64,000 bases of DNA from Flavonifractor sp052065355 (GTDB lineage: Bacteria > Bacillota > Clostridia > Oscillospirales > Oscillospiraceae). Below are positions 49,714 through 58,214 of this stretch, one piece after another. Numbering within the stretch: position 1 is the stretch's first letter; every line of letters starts with the position of its first letter. The stretch spans positions 52,325-116,324 of the forward strand of contig NZ_JBQHUF010000009.1 in NCBI RefSeq assembly GCF_052065355.1, in the 5' to 3' direction. The notes beneath the pieces are model-generated. The model saw only the letters and a program-made list of their open reading frames with translations, was not told where the DNA came from and did not search any database. The position numbers and the translations under genes were made by a program.

Positions 49714-51228
49714 GTGATACCCATAGCCATCTATCATTGTAATATCAGCATTGTCAGCCGGGGCAAGGGCAAATCAGCCGTTGCCGCAGCCGCCTACCGA
49801 AGCGGCGAAAAGCTGACAAATGAGTGGGACGGAATGACACACGACTACACCCGCAAAGGCGGTGTTGTCCATACGGAAATTATGCTGCCACCCCACGCCC
49901 CGCCCTCTTTCTCTGACCGTTCAACCTTGTGGAACAGCGTGGAGCTTTACGAGAAAGCCGGGAACGCCCAGCTTGCCAGAGAGATTGACGCGGCGCTCCC
50001 CATAGAGTTATCCAGAGAGGAACAAATCCGGCTTGTCCGGGAATACTGTTCCTCTCAATTTGTTTCCAGAGGAATGTGCGTTGATTATGCCATTCACGAC
50101 ACCGGCAAGGGCAATCCCCATTGTCACATCATGCTTACCATGCGCCCCCTTGACGAGCGCGGCGCATGGGCGGCAAAGTCCCAAAAGGAATATGACCTTG
50201 ATGAAAACGGCGAGCGTATCCGCTTGCCAAGCGGCAGATACAAGACGCACAAAGTTGACCTGACCGGCTGGAACGACAAGGGCAACGCCCTCTTGTGGCG
50301 TAAGGCATGGGCGGATATTTCAAACGCCTACCTTGAACGAGCCGGAAGCCCGGAGCGTATCGACCACCGCAGCAACGCCGAGCGCGGCATTGGCGAGATA
50401 CCCACCGTCCACATGGGCGTGGCGGCTTGCCAGATGGAGAAGAAAGGTATTGCCACCGAGAAAGGCGAACTGAACCGGAATATCCAAAAGGCAAACCGCC
50501 TTATACGGGAAATCCGAGCGCAGATTGGAAAGCTCAAAGAATGGATTGCCGACCTGTTCAAAGCGTGGGAAACCGCCCCGGAACAGCCGCAACAATCCCC
50601 CGGCCTTGCAAATCTGCTGATGAAGTATTTGAGCGTTCAGAGAGAAAAGAGCCGGAAGTATTCGCAGCGTTGGCAACAACAGCACACAGCCGATGAACTG
50701 AAAACCATAGCGGCAGCGGTCAACTATCTGACCGAGCATGGTATCTCTACCCTTGATGAGCTGGACGCAGCCCTTTCCTCTGTCAGCGAACAGGCCGACA
50801 CTATCCGGGCAGGAATGAAAACCGCCGAGGAACGCATGAAGAAGCTGCAAAAGCTGATTGAATACGGGAAGAACTACACCGAGTACAAGCCCGTTCACGA
50901 TGAGCTGAAAAAGCTGCAAAACGGCTGGACAAACAAGCGCGACAAGTACGAGGAAGCCCACCGCGCCGAGTTGACCCTATGGAACGCAGCAAGCCGCTAT
51001 CTCCATGCAAATCTGCCGAAAGGAACAAAGACCTTGCCTATTGCGGAATGGGAACAGGAATATGCCGACCTCAAAACACAGAGGGACAGCGATTATGCCA
51101 AACTGAAAGATACCCGCGCCGATGTTTCCGAACTTCAAAAAATCCGCAAATGCGTGGATATTGCACTCCGCGCCGACCAGCCGGAGCAGACACAGACCCG
51201 CACAAAGCGGCACGACATAGACCGATGA
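49714..51228 (+). CDS. MobA/MobL-family relaxase (left element)
   Basis: About 504 residues. The relaxase domain has the tyrosine region AVAAAAYRSGEKL, the motif TEIMLPPHAPP and the metal-binding HxH in GNPHCHIMLTMRPLD. A long helical C-terminal part follows. The start is uncertain: homologues start near AIYHC, where the codon is ATA (49723) with GGGAGG 8 nt upstream, while the first in-frame GTG is at 49714. It nicks oriT for mobilization by a helper. Confidence 0.85.
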   Translation: MIPIAIYHCNISIVSRGKGKSAVAAAAYRSGEKLTNEWDGMTHDYTRKGGVVHTEIMLPPHAPPSFSDRSTLWNSVELYEKAGNAQLAREIDAALPIELSREEQIRLVREYCSSQFVSRGMCVDYAIHDTGKGNPHCHIMLTMRPLDERGAWAAKSQKEYDLDENGERIRLPSGRYKTHKVDLTGWNDKGNALLWRKAWADISNAYLERAGSPERIDHRSNAERGIGEIPTVHMGVAACQMEKKGIATEKGELNRNIQKANRLIREIRAQIGKLKEWIADLFKAWETAPEQPQQSPGLANLLMKYLSVQREKSRKYSQRWQQQHTADELKTIAAAVNYLTEHGISTLDELDAALSSVSEQADTIRAGMKTAEERMKKLQKLIEYGKNYTEYKPVHDELKKLQNGWTNKRDKYEEAHRAELTLWNAASRYLHANLPKGTKTLPIAEWEQEYADLKTQRDSDYAKLKDTRADVSELQKIRKCVDIALRADQPEQTQTRTKRHDIDR

Positions 51229-51242
51229 AAGGAGTGAGTTTT

Positions 51243-51884
51243 TTGTACTACACCCAAGAACAGATAGACCGGGCGAACCAAGCCGACCTTGTTTTGTTCC
51301 TGCAATCGCAGGGGGAACCGCTGGAACGCGCCGGACAGGAATACCGATGGAAACGGCACGACAGCTTGACCGTCCGGGGCAACAAGTGGTATCGCCACAG
51401 CCAGAGCAAGGGCGGCGGCCCCATTGATTTTGTCATGGAGTTTTTTGGCAAGAGTTTTACCGAAGCCGTTGAACTTCTCACAGGAGAAAAGGGAGCCGCA
51501 CCGCCGCCGGATAGACCAAGCTCCGCGCCCCTCTCCGACTTCCGGCTACCGCCCCGCAGCCCCGACAACCGAACAGCGAGGAACTACCTCACAGCCGCCC
51601 GCCGCATTGATGAAGATGTGACGGGCTTTTTCTTTGCCAGCGGCGATATTTACGAGGACGCAGCCCACCACAACGCCGTATTTGTGGGGCGGGACGAGGA
51701 CGGAATACCGCGCTACGCCCACAGCAAGGGAACGGCGGGAAACTTCCGCCTTGATGTGAAAGGCAGCGACAAAGCCTTTAACTTCTGCTACCGGGGCGAG
51801 GGCGAAAGAGTGTTTGTCTTTGAGCAAACTGCGGGAGCGAAACCAGAAGTACCGCCAGAAGGTTCGGGAAGCCAGAGAAGCTGA
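51243..51884 (+). pseudogene. DUF3991/TOPRIM-type primase-like protein, 3'-truncated
   Basis: TTG start at 51243 (AAAGGAG upstream). The N-terminal half is family-like: QEQIDRANQADLVLFLQSQG, GGGPIDFVMEFFGKSF, then a DUF3991 segment (ARNYLTAARRIDEDVTGFF). After GERVFVFE near 51822, where a TOPRIM domain should follow, the frame turns into unrelated residues and stops at 51884. This is the fusion point of the two elements. Confidence 0.78.
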
Positions 51885-52422
51885 CCCGGAATATCTCCGG
51901 CAGTTGGGTGAAAAAGAGCGTATCCGTCAGGAAAAGCTGCTGGAAGCCGAGCGTAAGCGTATAGAACGAGCTACCCGGAAAAAGAAACTGTCACGAGCAG
52001 AACTGAAAGAAAAAGCCAAAACTGACCCGGAAGCCGCCGAGCAATGGGCGGCAATGAAAGCCAAAGAAGCCGAAGCCAGACAGCGCAAAAAGGAGCGTGA
52101 AGAAGCCCGGATAGCGTCAGACCCGGAGTATGCGGCTATGATGGCAGAGCGTAAGGCTGAATATACCCGCACACGGACAGCCAAACGCAAGGCTGAACAC
52201 GATGCACTGGTTGAGCTTGCCAGGACTGACCCGGAAGCTGCCCGGCAGCTGGCTGAAAAGCGGAAATACCAAAGCGAAGCAACCACAAAATCCCGTCAAA
52301 AAATGAAGGCGGCGGCAGAAGCCGGTGATCCTGATGGCATCAGGCGTTATGAAGCCTACCTTGCCAAACGCAGGGAGGATTATCATAAAAAGAACCAAAG
52401 TAAGGAGGAAATTTCAGCATGA
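51814..52422 (+). CDS. charged coiled-coil protein remnant at the element junction
   Basis: Up to 202 residues, almost entirely charged helix, with a repeated [T/S]DPEaA or DPEY unit about every 30-50 residues (ADPEYLRQL, TDPEAAEQW, SDPEYAAMM, TDPEAARQL). Its beginning runs through the fusion point, so the native start is lost or a TTG is used. Probably the C-terminal part of a larger right-element protein. It overlaps tnpV by 4 nt. Confidence 0.5.
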   Translation: MSLSKLRERNQKYRQKVREAREADPEYLRQLGEKERIRQEKLLEAERKRIERATRKKKLSRAELKEKAKTDPEAAEQWAAMKAKEAEARQRKKEREEARIASDPEYAAMMAERKAEYTRTRTAKRKAEHDALVELARTDPEAARQLAEKRKYQSEATTKSRQKMKAAAEAGDPDGIRRYEAYLAKRREDYHKKNQSKEEISA

Positions 52423-52796
52423 AAGAGTTAAAACCGAGAATCCACGAAAACGGCATGAACTATGTGCTGGTGGGCGATTACTATGTGCCGGATTTGAAGC
52501 TGCCGGAGGAACACCGCCCCATTGGTCACTGGGGACGGCTGCACCAATCCTATCTGAAACAGTTTCGCCCGATGGTTTACAGTGACCTGCTTTTGTCCGG
52601 CAAGCTCCACACGGTCCTTGCCGATCTGAACGAACAGGCAGCTGACAGGCTAAACCTGATTATCCGTCAGATGGCAGAATCCGAGGGCGTGACCGAAGCT
52701 ATGAAAGCTGAAAATCAGATGTTGTGGGTGCAGTCCATGAACTCCATCCGCAGCCGGGCTGAGGAAATCATCAAGGCAGAGTTAATCTACTGCTGA
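52419..52796 (+). CDS. tnpV: TnpV transposon protein
   Basis: A 125-residue protein matching TnpV of Tn4451-type elements: NYVLVGDYYVPDLKLPEEHR, IGHWGRLHQSYLKQ, and LADLNEQAADRLNLII. Function in the element is unknown. AAGGAGG precedes the ATG. Confidence 0.85.
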   Translation: MKELKPRIHENGMNYVLVGDYYVPDLKLPEEHRPIGHWGRLHQSYLKQFRPMVYSDLLLSGKLHTVLADLNEQAADRLNLIIRQMAESEGVTEAMKAENQMLWVQSMNSIRSRAEEIIKAELIYC

Positions 52797-52810
52797 AGGG
52801 AGGTGGTGTC

Positions 52811-53086
52811 ATGATTTTGGAAGAAATGTACAGCGGGAGGTTTTATCCATGTGAAACGGTTGTCCCTACATCGGAAGTATACCGCAAGGCGGTCAAAGCC
52901 TGTGAGAAACTGATGGAGCAGCTGTCCCAGCGGCTCAGCAAAGAGGACTATGAGCTGGTGAAAGAACTCCGGGCGCAGACAGCAATCGCCCAATGTGAAG
53001 AAAGCGAAAGCCACTTCAAATACGGCTTTTCCGCTGGGCTGATTGTTCAGCATGAAGCCTATGAACAGGTCAATGGGGAGAAATAG
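52811..53086 (+). CDS. DUF6809-like small protein
   Basis: A 91-residue helical protein ending HFKYGFSAGLIVQHEAYEQV, the DUF6809 signature. Related in layout to the product at 19529. Function unknown. GGGAGG precedes the ATG. Confidence 0.7.
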   Translation: MILEEMYSGRFYPCETVVPTSEVYRKAVKACEKLMEQLSQRLSKEDYELVKELRAQTAIAQCEESESHFKYGFSAGLIVQHEAYEQVNGEK

Positions 53087-53088
53087 CC

Positions 53089-53376
53089 ATGTTTCTGATA
53101 AAGCTGTTGGCATTGCCGCTAATAATAGCTGTGACCCTGATTCAATGGGTGGCAATCTTTCTGACTTCCTTTTCTGCTATCCTTTTTGACCTGCTGGCAG
53201 GAATAATCTTCATGATTACACTTGCCGGGCTGATGTTTGGAGTGTGTACCGGCATGGAAGCATTGAAAATGCTGGCAGTCAGCTTTGCAATCTTCATCAT
53301 CCCCCAGATAGCGGAATGGCTGATTGAAAGAATTGTAGACATAAACTACGGACTGCGTGATTTTATCAAGTCCTGA
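53089..53376 (+). CDS. small membrane protein (CD1845-like)
   Basis: A 95-residue protein with two or three hydrophobic segments and the conserved tail IAEWLIERIVDINYGLRDFI, as in CD1845-family proteins of conjugative elements. Probably membrane-bound; role unknown. It follows the upstream gene by 2 nt. Confidence 0.7.
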   Translation: MFLIKLLALPLIIAVTLIQWVAIFLTSFSAILFDLLAGIIFMITLAGLMFGVCTGMEALKMLAVSFAIFIIPQIAEWLIERIVDINYGLRDFIKS

Positions 53377-53398
53377 CCCGACAATTTCATATCGTTCA

Positions 53399-53445
53399 CA
53401 AAGCGACAGGTATTCCTATGGGAACTATCTGCCGCTTTTATTTTT
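53399..53445 (+). terminator. hairpin with T-rich tail before the next small gene
   Basis: AAAGCGACAGGTA pairs imperfectly with TATCTGCCGCTTTT, followed by ATTTTTATC. Confidence 0.55.
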
Positions 53446-53469
53446 ATCAACTTCAAGGAGGACTATTTT

Positions 53470-53763
53470 ATGAAAATGAGCATTGGTGAAAAGAAAATCC
53501 TGTTTGTCTTTGGCTGCCCCAACCGTGAAGCAACGATGGATCGTCTGTATCAGGTGGCAGACCTGATTCCCGACCCTGCCGGAAAGAAAGTCGTGGAAGC
53601 TCTGGCTGACAAGCTGGACAGCGAGGGCGTAGAAAAGTGGTATCGCTGCTTCTTCTACAATATGAAGCTGGAGATGGAAGCCTATTACCGGCACAAGGCT
53701 ATTTTGAATCGCATCGTGGGCGGCAGCATGGAGGTTGACAATGACGAGATTGACGAAGATTGA
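53470..53763 (+). CDS. uncharacterised element protein
   Basis: A 97-residue protein, MKMSIGEKKILFVFGCPNRE start, helical, with an acidic tail EVDNDEIDED. AAGGAGG lies 8 nt before the ATG. It overlaps the next gene by 23 nt. Not recognised. Confidence 0.65.
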   Translation: MKMSIGEKKILFVFGCPNREATMDRLYQVADLIPDPAGKKVVEALADKLDSEGVEKWYRCFFYNMKLEMEAYYRHKAILNRIVGGSMEVDNDEIDED

Positions 53764-54031
53764 GAAAGAAACCATCATCCTGTTCAACGAGGGAGAAAGC
53801 ACTGCCAGCATCTACACCTACAATGTCGGGCTGAAAAAACGGCTGGCAGCGTTCAGCAAAAAGTATCCTGATCTGTGCTGTTTGGAAAAGCCGGAGCATC
53901 TGGGCGGCGTGTCCTATCTGATCGACAAGTCCCGGCTGTCCATCCGCTTGCAGCCGCCATACAGCGAGGAGCGCAGGCAGAAAGCCAGTCAGTACGCCCG
54001 GCAAAATGGTTTCAACGGCAAGACAAAGTAA
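53741..54031 (+). CDS. small element protein, paralogue of the product at 47731
   Basis: A 96-residue protein whose central and C-terminal blocks (LKKRLAAFSKKYPDLC, PYSEERRQKASQYARQN) match the left-element protein at 47731. The ATG at 53741 has GGAGG 6 nt upstream. Function unknown. Confidence 0.72.
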   Translation: MTRLTKIEKETIILFNEGESTASIYTYNVGLKKRLAAFSKKYPDLCCLEKPEHLGGVSYLIDKSRLSIRLQPPYSEERRQKASQYARQNGFNGKTK

Positions 54032-54050
54032 TGCATCGATAAGGGGCGAT

Positions 54051-54094
54051 TTGCGGTCAGAATGTCGGGTCTGCATCCGATGTTCTGACCGCAA
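54051..54094. repeat. 44-bp palindrome at the edge of the AT-rich cargo
   Basis: TTGCGGTCAGAA at 54051 is inverted as TTCTGACCGCAA ending at 54094, with an inner TCGG/CCGA pair. No T-tract follows. It lies directly where composition drops and the restriction-like cargo begins. Confidence 0.7.
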
Positions 54095-54218
54095 TATATG
54101 TGGGGGTAATGCCAGTAAAGCGATTTGAACTTCTTGTTCCAAAACGCTTGTTCGATTTGCGTATATTGAAAATGTGTCCATATAAGTCCATCGTTGTCCG
54201 CTGTTTTCCCTCATTTTA

Positions 54219-54247
54219 TTGACATTCGGGGGTTCGTATATTAGAAT
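54219..54247 (+). promoter_or_regulatory. promoter of the methyltransferase operon
   Basis: TTGACA (54219-54224), a 17-nt spacer and TAGAAT (54242-54247), about 36 bp before the methyltransferase start. Confidence 0.8.
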
Positions 54248-54283
54248 ATATAATAGCGAAAAACAGAGTGGAGGAATTAACCT

Positions 54284-55543
54284 ATGGATACGGAACTGTT
54301 AACTGTTTCTCAAACAGCTCAATATCTACAGCTTTCTGAAAAAACTATACGACGAATGATTGGAAATGGTAGTTTGCCAGCTTCAAAACTTGGCAATCGT
54401 ACTTGGCGGATTCGTGCGTGTGATGTTGATGAATATGTGTCTAACTCTTGTCAAAACAAACCCGCATACAGCATAACAAATCTTCCAGAACTGGAACTGG
54501 AAACCCCGGAGCATCCTCGCCTGATCTCCCTGTTTTCAGGTTGTGGTGGAATGGATTTAGGGTTCAAAAAAGCAGGATTTGACATTGTGTTTGCAAATGA
54601 CTTTGATGCAGATGCTCAAGCAATATACTCGCTCAACTTAGGCGAAATAGATAAGCGTGATATATTATCGGTTGGTGAAGATGAAATTCCAGATGGAGAT
54701 ATTTTAACCGCTGGTTTTCCGTGCCAGCCTTTTTCTAATGCAGGTAATCGGAAAGGTGTCCACGACTCTCGTGGTATGCTATACAAAGAGTGTCTGCGTA
54801 TAATTCAAAAAAAGATGCCGAAAGTAATTGTCTTTGAAAATGTTAAAGGTTTGCTTTCGACAAAGTATATTGATGGACGCAATTTAGCAGAAGTCATTGT
54901 TGAAGATTTGTCTACCATGAATGGCGTGGGATATAATGTCGTGCATCAGCTTGTAAATGCATCGGATTATGGTGTCCCTCAAAACCGTCAACGAGTTTTG
55001 TTTGTGGGTGTCCGCAAAGACTTGGGCATTACCTTTGAATTTCCCAAAAAGCAAACTAAAGAAAATCTGACGCTGCGTCACATTTTAGATGTGCCGCCGG
55101 AAGTAGCCAACAATGTGGATTGGGCACTTTCGCCGCAAGCACTGGACATGATTAGATTTATTCCCGAAGGTGGCTCGTGGAAAGATGTTCCATATGAACA
55201 TTTAGCTCCTCGTTTCCAAAGAATCCGAGATAACATGAAAAAGTACCATTCGCCCAACTTTTACCGTCGTTTTTCAAGAGATGAGATTTGTGGAACTATG
55301 ACAGCATCTGCTCAGCCAGAGAACTGTGGCATTATACATCCTACTGAAAACAGAAGGTTTACTGTACGAGAAGTTGCCCGCATTCAGACTTTCCCCGATG
55401 ATTTTAACTTCTTAACAGATACAGCACGAAACATTACAGCAATGTATAAAGTCATAGGAAATGCTGTGCCGGTTATGTTGGCATACAATATCGCTTCGGC
55501 AATAATGGAGCAAGTATTTAAGAAAAACACAAGTGAAAAGTAA
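54284..55543 (+). CDS. C5-cytosine DNA methyltransferase with N-terminal excisionase-type HTH
   Basis: A 419-residue protein. Residues 1-55 form a MerR/Xis-like winged HTH (LTVSQTAQYLQLSEKTIRRM, GNRTWRIRACDVDEYV), unusual on a methyltransferase. From residue 80 it is a full m5C methyltransferase: SAM motif LFSGCGG (83-89), catalytic PCQPFS with Cys147, FENVKG, the QNRQRV motif VIII and the terminal GNAVP. The target domain would lie at ~245-335. AT-rich codons set it apart from neighbours. It is followed 13 nt later by a LAGLIDADG-like gene and then a nuclease-like gene, so a restriction-modification role is inferred. Confidence 0.9.
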   Translation: MDTELLTVSQTAQYLQLSEKTIRRMIGNGSLPASKLGNRTWRIRACDVDEYVSNSCQNKPAYSITNLPELELETPEHPRLISLFSGCGGMDLGFKKAGFDIVFANDFDADAQAIYSLNLGEIDKRDILSVGEDEIPDGDILTAGFPCQPFSNAGNRKGVHDSRGMLYKECLRIIQKKMPKVIVFENVKGLLSTKYIDGRNLAEVIVEDLSTMNGVGYNVVHQLVNASDYGVPQNRQRVLFVGVRKDLGITFEFPKKQTKENLTLRHILDVPPEVANNVDWALSPQALDMIRFIPEGGSWKDVPYEHLAPRFQRIRDNMKKYHSPNFYRRFSRDEICGTMTASAQPENCGIIHPTENRRFTVREVARIQTFPDDFNFLTDTARNITAMYKVIGNAVPVMLAYNIASAIMEQVFKKNTSEK

Positions 55544-55555
55544 GGGGATAAGAGA

Positions 55556-56947
55556 ATGGATACAGATAAAGCATATCTATTGGGGTTAATCATAGGTGGA
55601 GGTGTATTTGGAAACGCAGAAGATGTTTTCAGCATTCGCCTGCCATATAAAAAATGGGGTTCATATCTTGAAAATCCACAGCGTGCTGGAGAAATTGCAG
55701 GAGATATTCTACGCAAAGTAGGGCAAATGTTTCGGGCTGTCTATGACCTTTCTGTTCAATATGAAACCACTCCCGGAGGGACTTGGACAATTCTTTGCGA
55801 AGGCGATACAACAGCGGTAAAAAATGACCTTATGCATTATGGCATTGTGTGTGAAGGCGAGCTTCGTGGAAGTGCCGATATAAGCCAGGTTGTATTAGAA
55901 TTAGTTGATGATAATCTTAAACGCCGCTTTATTGCTGGATTAGCTGATACAATCGGAAGTATGGCAAAATCACAGCGCCGTTTTACCGATGAGCATCAAA
56001 TTATTTCTTTTGAAATCAAGGGCTACAACTTTAAGTTCGTATGTGATTTGTGTCGACTGTTGTACAGCATAAATTGTATTCCCGATCAGGTAAACTGGAA
56101 TCATCCAAATATCCATTGCACAAACGATTCATACTACGCTCAATGGAACAAAGGCTTTAAGCTGCGAATTTTATTGGATCAATATGCTCAGTTTGGTGCA
56201 TTTGCGTTTAGAACTAAAGCAGAAACATCAAATGAAAATCGTAGATTACAAAGGGAAACTCATGCTGCGGAAAGATGTGAAACGAGGGATATGCATTTCA
56301 CTCCGTCCACAGTGCATCCAGCTGAAAATGATACTCGTTTGCCAGAACTGATTAGAGGTGGGCATTACATTCATTTCAGACATTTTTGTACGGTAATGGG
56401 CTGTGAACACGCTCCATACTGTAAAATCAGGGAACAGTTTGAGCATATTGGGGAACTGATTAACCCATTCCCGATTTTGCATAAGGATAGCTACATTCAG
56501 ATTGAGGAGATTATTCAAGCAGATCCCCTACTGTCGGGACGGGAATACACTTCTCTTAATGTAAATATTGGAACCCTGATAGACCAGTACAAGGAAGATA
56601 AAACAGCTTTGTTATACGGCACTACTGCGAATACTGGTTATCCAATAGCCGAAATTCTCCAAGCGGTTGCCTATGTCATTGCAAACGATGACGAACTCTC
56701 TGGCAAGCGTCCAAAAGGATATTTTCAAATTGTTGAACGCCATTCACATGATGACGCAGATTTATCGGTTGAAATAAGAAAGCCTGATCTTCTCACACCA
56801 TTGGTTATTGTGGGAAACGGTCGTGGTGCTTTAATTGGTGCTCGGAATCCTAATGTTTACAAACGCTTGGTAACAAATTCGCCGGACAATGAATATAAAT
56901 TGCTCGTTCGTCAAATTACTGAGGAGGACTTACGAGATGCCCGGTAA
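55556..56947 (+). CDS. degenerate LAGLIDADG-like protein in a methyltransferase operon
   Basis: A 463-residue protein I cannot place in a named family. Two segments look like LAGLIDADG helices: residues 7-18 (YLLGLIIGGGVF) and 124-136 (RFIAGLADTIGSM), about the usual spacing. In both the catalytic second Asp is replaced (Gly15 and Ile133), so cleavage by this fold is unlikely and DNA recognition is more plausible. The C-terminal ~230 residues have no clear domain. They contain a Cys/His cluster near residues 278-288 (FCTVMGCEHAPYC). It lies between the methyltransferase and a PD-(D/E)XK-like gene. Confidence 0.7.
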   Translation: MDTDKAYLLGLIIGGGVFGNAEDVFSIRLPYKKWGSYLENPQRAGEIAGDILRKVGQMFRAVYDLSVQYETTPGGTWTILCEGDTTAVKNDLMHYGIVCEGELRGSADISQVVLELVDDNLKRRFIAGLADTIGSMAKSQRRFTDEHQIISFEIKGYNFKFVCDLCRLLYSINCIPDQVNWNHPNIHCTNDSYYAQWNKGFKLRILLDQYAQFGAFAFRTKAETSNENRRLQRETHAAERCETRDMHFTPSTVHPAENDTRLPELIRGGHYIHFRHFCTVMGCEHAPYCKIREQFEHIGELINPFPILHKDSYIQIEEIIQADPLLSGREYTSLNVNIGTLIDQYKEDKTALLYGTTANTGYPIAEILQAVAYVIANDDELSGKRPKGYFQIVERHSHDDADLSVEIRKPDLLTPLVIVGNGRGALIGARNPNVYKRLVTNSPDNEYKLLVRQITEEDLRDAR

Positions 56948-57524
56948 ACGCAGCCGAAATGAAGTTTCGTATTATCCAGAAATCCAAACTTTTATAGAAG
57001 CTCAGCTTAAAAGTAATTTCAGAGCGAAACGCCACAAAGAACTCAGTGTTTTTTGGGGTATCGGCGAACTGAAAACCAATTTGCAAAGAATTATTTCCGA
57101 ACATCCAGATAAATGTACCTGCGTTAAAAATTTTGCGAATCGAGTGCCCCCGCTAAACCTTGATATTTTTGCTTTGATCACTGATGGAACGCAATTTGAG
57201 ATTTTAATTCTTGAAGTCAAGCTGATGAACAGTGCAGGGCTTAAAGAATGGTCACAACTTGTTGGATACTGCTTGGTTTCAGGCGCAAAATATGGTTTGC
57301 TGGTTAATATTGATAATGGGGCAAGTCCACGCTTAGCGCATATTCTTTCTACTGAAACCCATATTTCTGATATTCAGACCATAGTTGACGGAGAGAGTCA
57401 TGAACATTGTCTTGGATTTATGCAGTGGGATAGTCTAACGCAGAATTTTGAATATAGTAATCTGGGGCTAATCAAGTCATTGTCCGAGTTAAGCAATCAT
57501 TTAGCGGATGAATTTTCATCTTAA
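56937..57524 (+). CDS. PD-(D/E)XK-like nuclease of the methyltransferase operon
   Basis: A 195-residue protein. LNLDIFALI with Asp76, followed by ILILEVKL with Glu93 and Lys95, gives the D-x16-E-x-K arrangement of PD-(D/E)XK nucleases; an upstream Glu (Glu15 or Glu44) could complete the site. It starts 11 nt inside the LAGLIDADG-like gene (GAGGAGG 9 nt upstream), so it is translationally coupled. Likely the restriction nuclease or an effector subunit. Family not recognised. Confidence 0.7.
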   Translation: MPGKRSRNEVSYYPEIQTFIEAQLKSNFRAKRHKELSVFWGIGELKTNLQRIISEHPDKCTCVKNFANRVPPLNLDIFALITDGTQFEILILEVKLMNSAGLKEWSQLVGYCLVSGAKYGLLVNIDNGASPRLAHILSTETHISDIQTIVDGESHEHCLGFMQWDSLTQNFEYSNLGLIKSLSELSNHLADEFSS

Positions 57525-57550
57525 AAACACAAAAATAGTGACCAAGCCAA

Positions 57551-57585
57551 AGGCGATCAACCGTAAAAAGTTGGTCGCTTTTGTT
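57551..57585 (+). terminator. terminator after the methyltransferase operon
   Basis: GCGATCAAC pairs with GTTGGTCGC, followed by TTTTGTTTTG. Confidence 0.75.
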
Positions 57586-57616
57586 TTGCCCATTATTCAG
57601 AAAGGAGCCTGATCCC

Positions 57617-57934
57617 ATGAATGAAAAACTGGAAAAGCTGAACCGTCAGAAAACCGCAGCCGAGAAAAAGCTGATTGCCGCCCAGCACAGAGAAAAGCAG
57701 CTGGAGCATGAGCGGAAACGCCTGACACGGAGCGAGAGAACCCACCGACTTTGCACTCGTGCTGGGATGCTGGAGAAGTTTCTGCGTGAGCCTACCCTGC
57801 TGACCGATGACGATGTGATGGAGTTGCTGACCTTCCTCTTTCACGGTGAAGCCGCCCAAAAAAAGCTGGACACGCTGATTGATGAGCGGAGGAAAACGCT
57901 GACAACGGACGGCAGCGAGAACCCCTTGTTTTAA
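57617..57934 (+). CDS. DUF3847 protein of the right element
   Basis: A 105-residue coiled-coil protein (MNEKLEKLNRQKTAAEKKL) with the family tail SERTHRLCTRAGMLEKFL. Paralogue of the product at 49178, in the same position before an oriT-like segment and relaxase. AAAGGAG precedes the ATG at 57617. Confidence 0.8.
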   Translation: MNEKLEKLNRQKTAAEKKLIAAQHREKQLEHERKRLTRSERTHRLCTRAGMLEKFLREPTLLTDDDVMELLTFLFHGEAAQKKLDTLIDERRKTLTTDGSENPLF

Positions 57935-57935
57935 C

Positions 57936-57984
57936 AAGGGCGCAATTATACACCGCCTAAAGGTGGTGCATTGCGTTCTGCCGA
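57936..57984 (+). other. oriT-like segment of the right element
   Basis: AAGGGCGCAATTATACACC, a hairpin CACC/GGTG and GCGTTCTGCCGA. The blocks match 49488-49531 in order and context. About 230 bp without a gene follow before the relaxase, with small GC-rich inverted repeats (CTGGCTAAAGCCAG). Confidence 0.7.
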
Positions 57985-58214
57985 AAGCCCCTTGCAGGGA
58001 ACTGATGATTTCCGCACAGGATAAATCCTCTGCTCCAATCATCCAGTGGAAGCTGCACTTCCCCTGCGCTGGCTAAAGCCAGCTACCCCTTTGCACCCTG
58101 CTGTCCAAAAATCCCTGCCGGGCAGGAAATTCTGAACAACAGGAATAGACCCCGATGACCTGACCGCTTGCAGCTTTGCAGACGGTCTTTTGTTTTGCCA
58201 AAGGAGATGATGAA

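Noticed and set aside
55556..56947. Active LAGLIDADG homing endonuclease invading the methyltransferase locus
   Set aside because: Both helices lack the second Asp that binds the catalytic metal, and the gene is spaced as an operon member rather than inserted within another gene.
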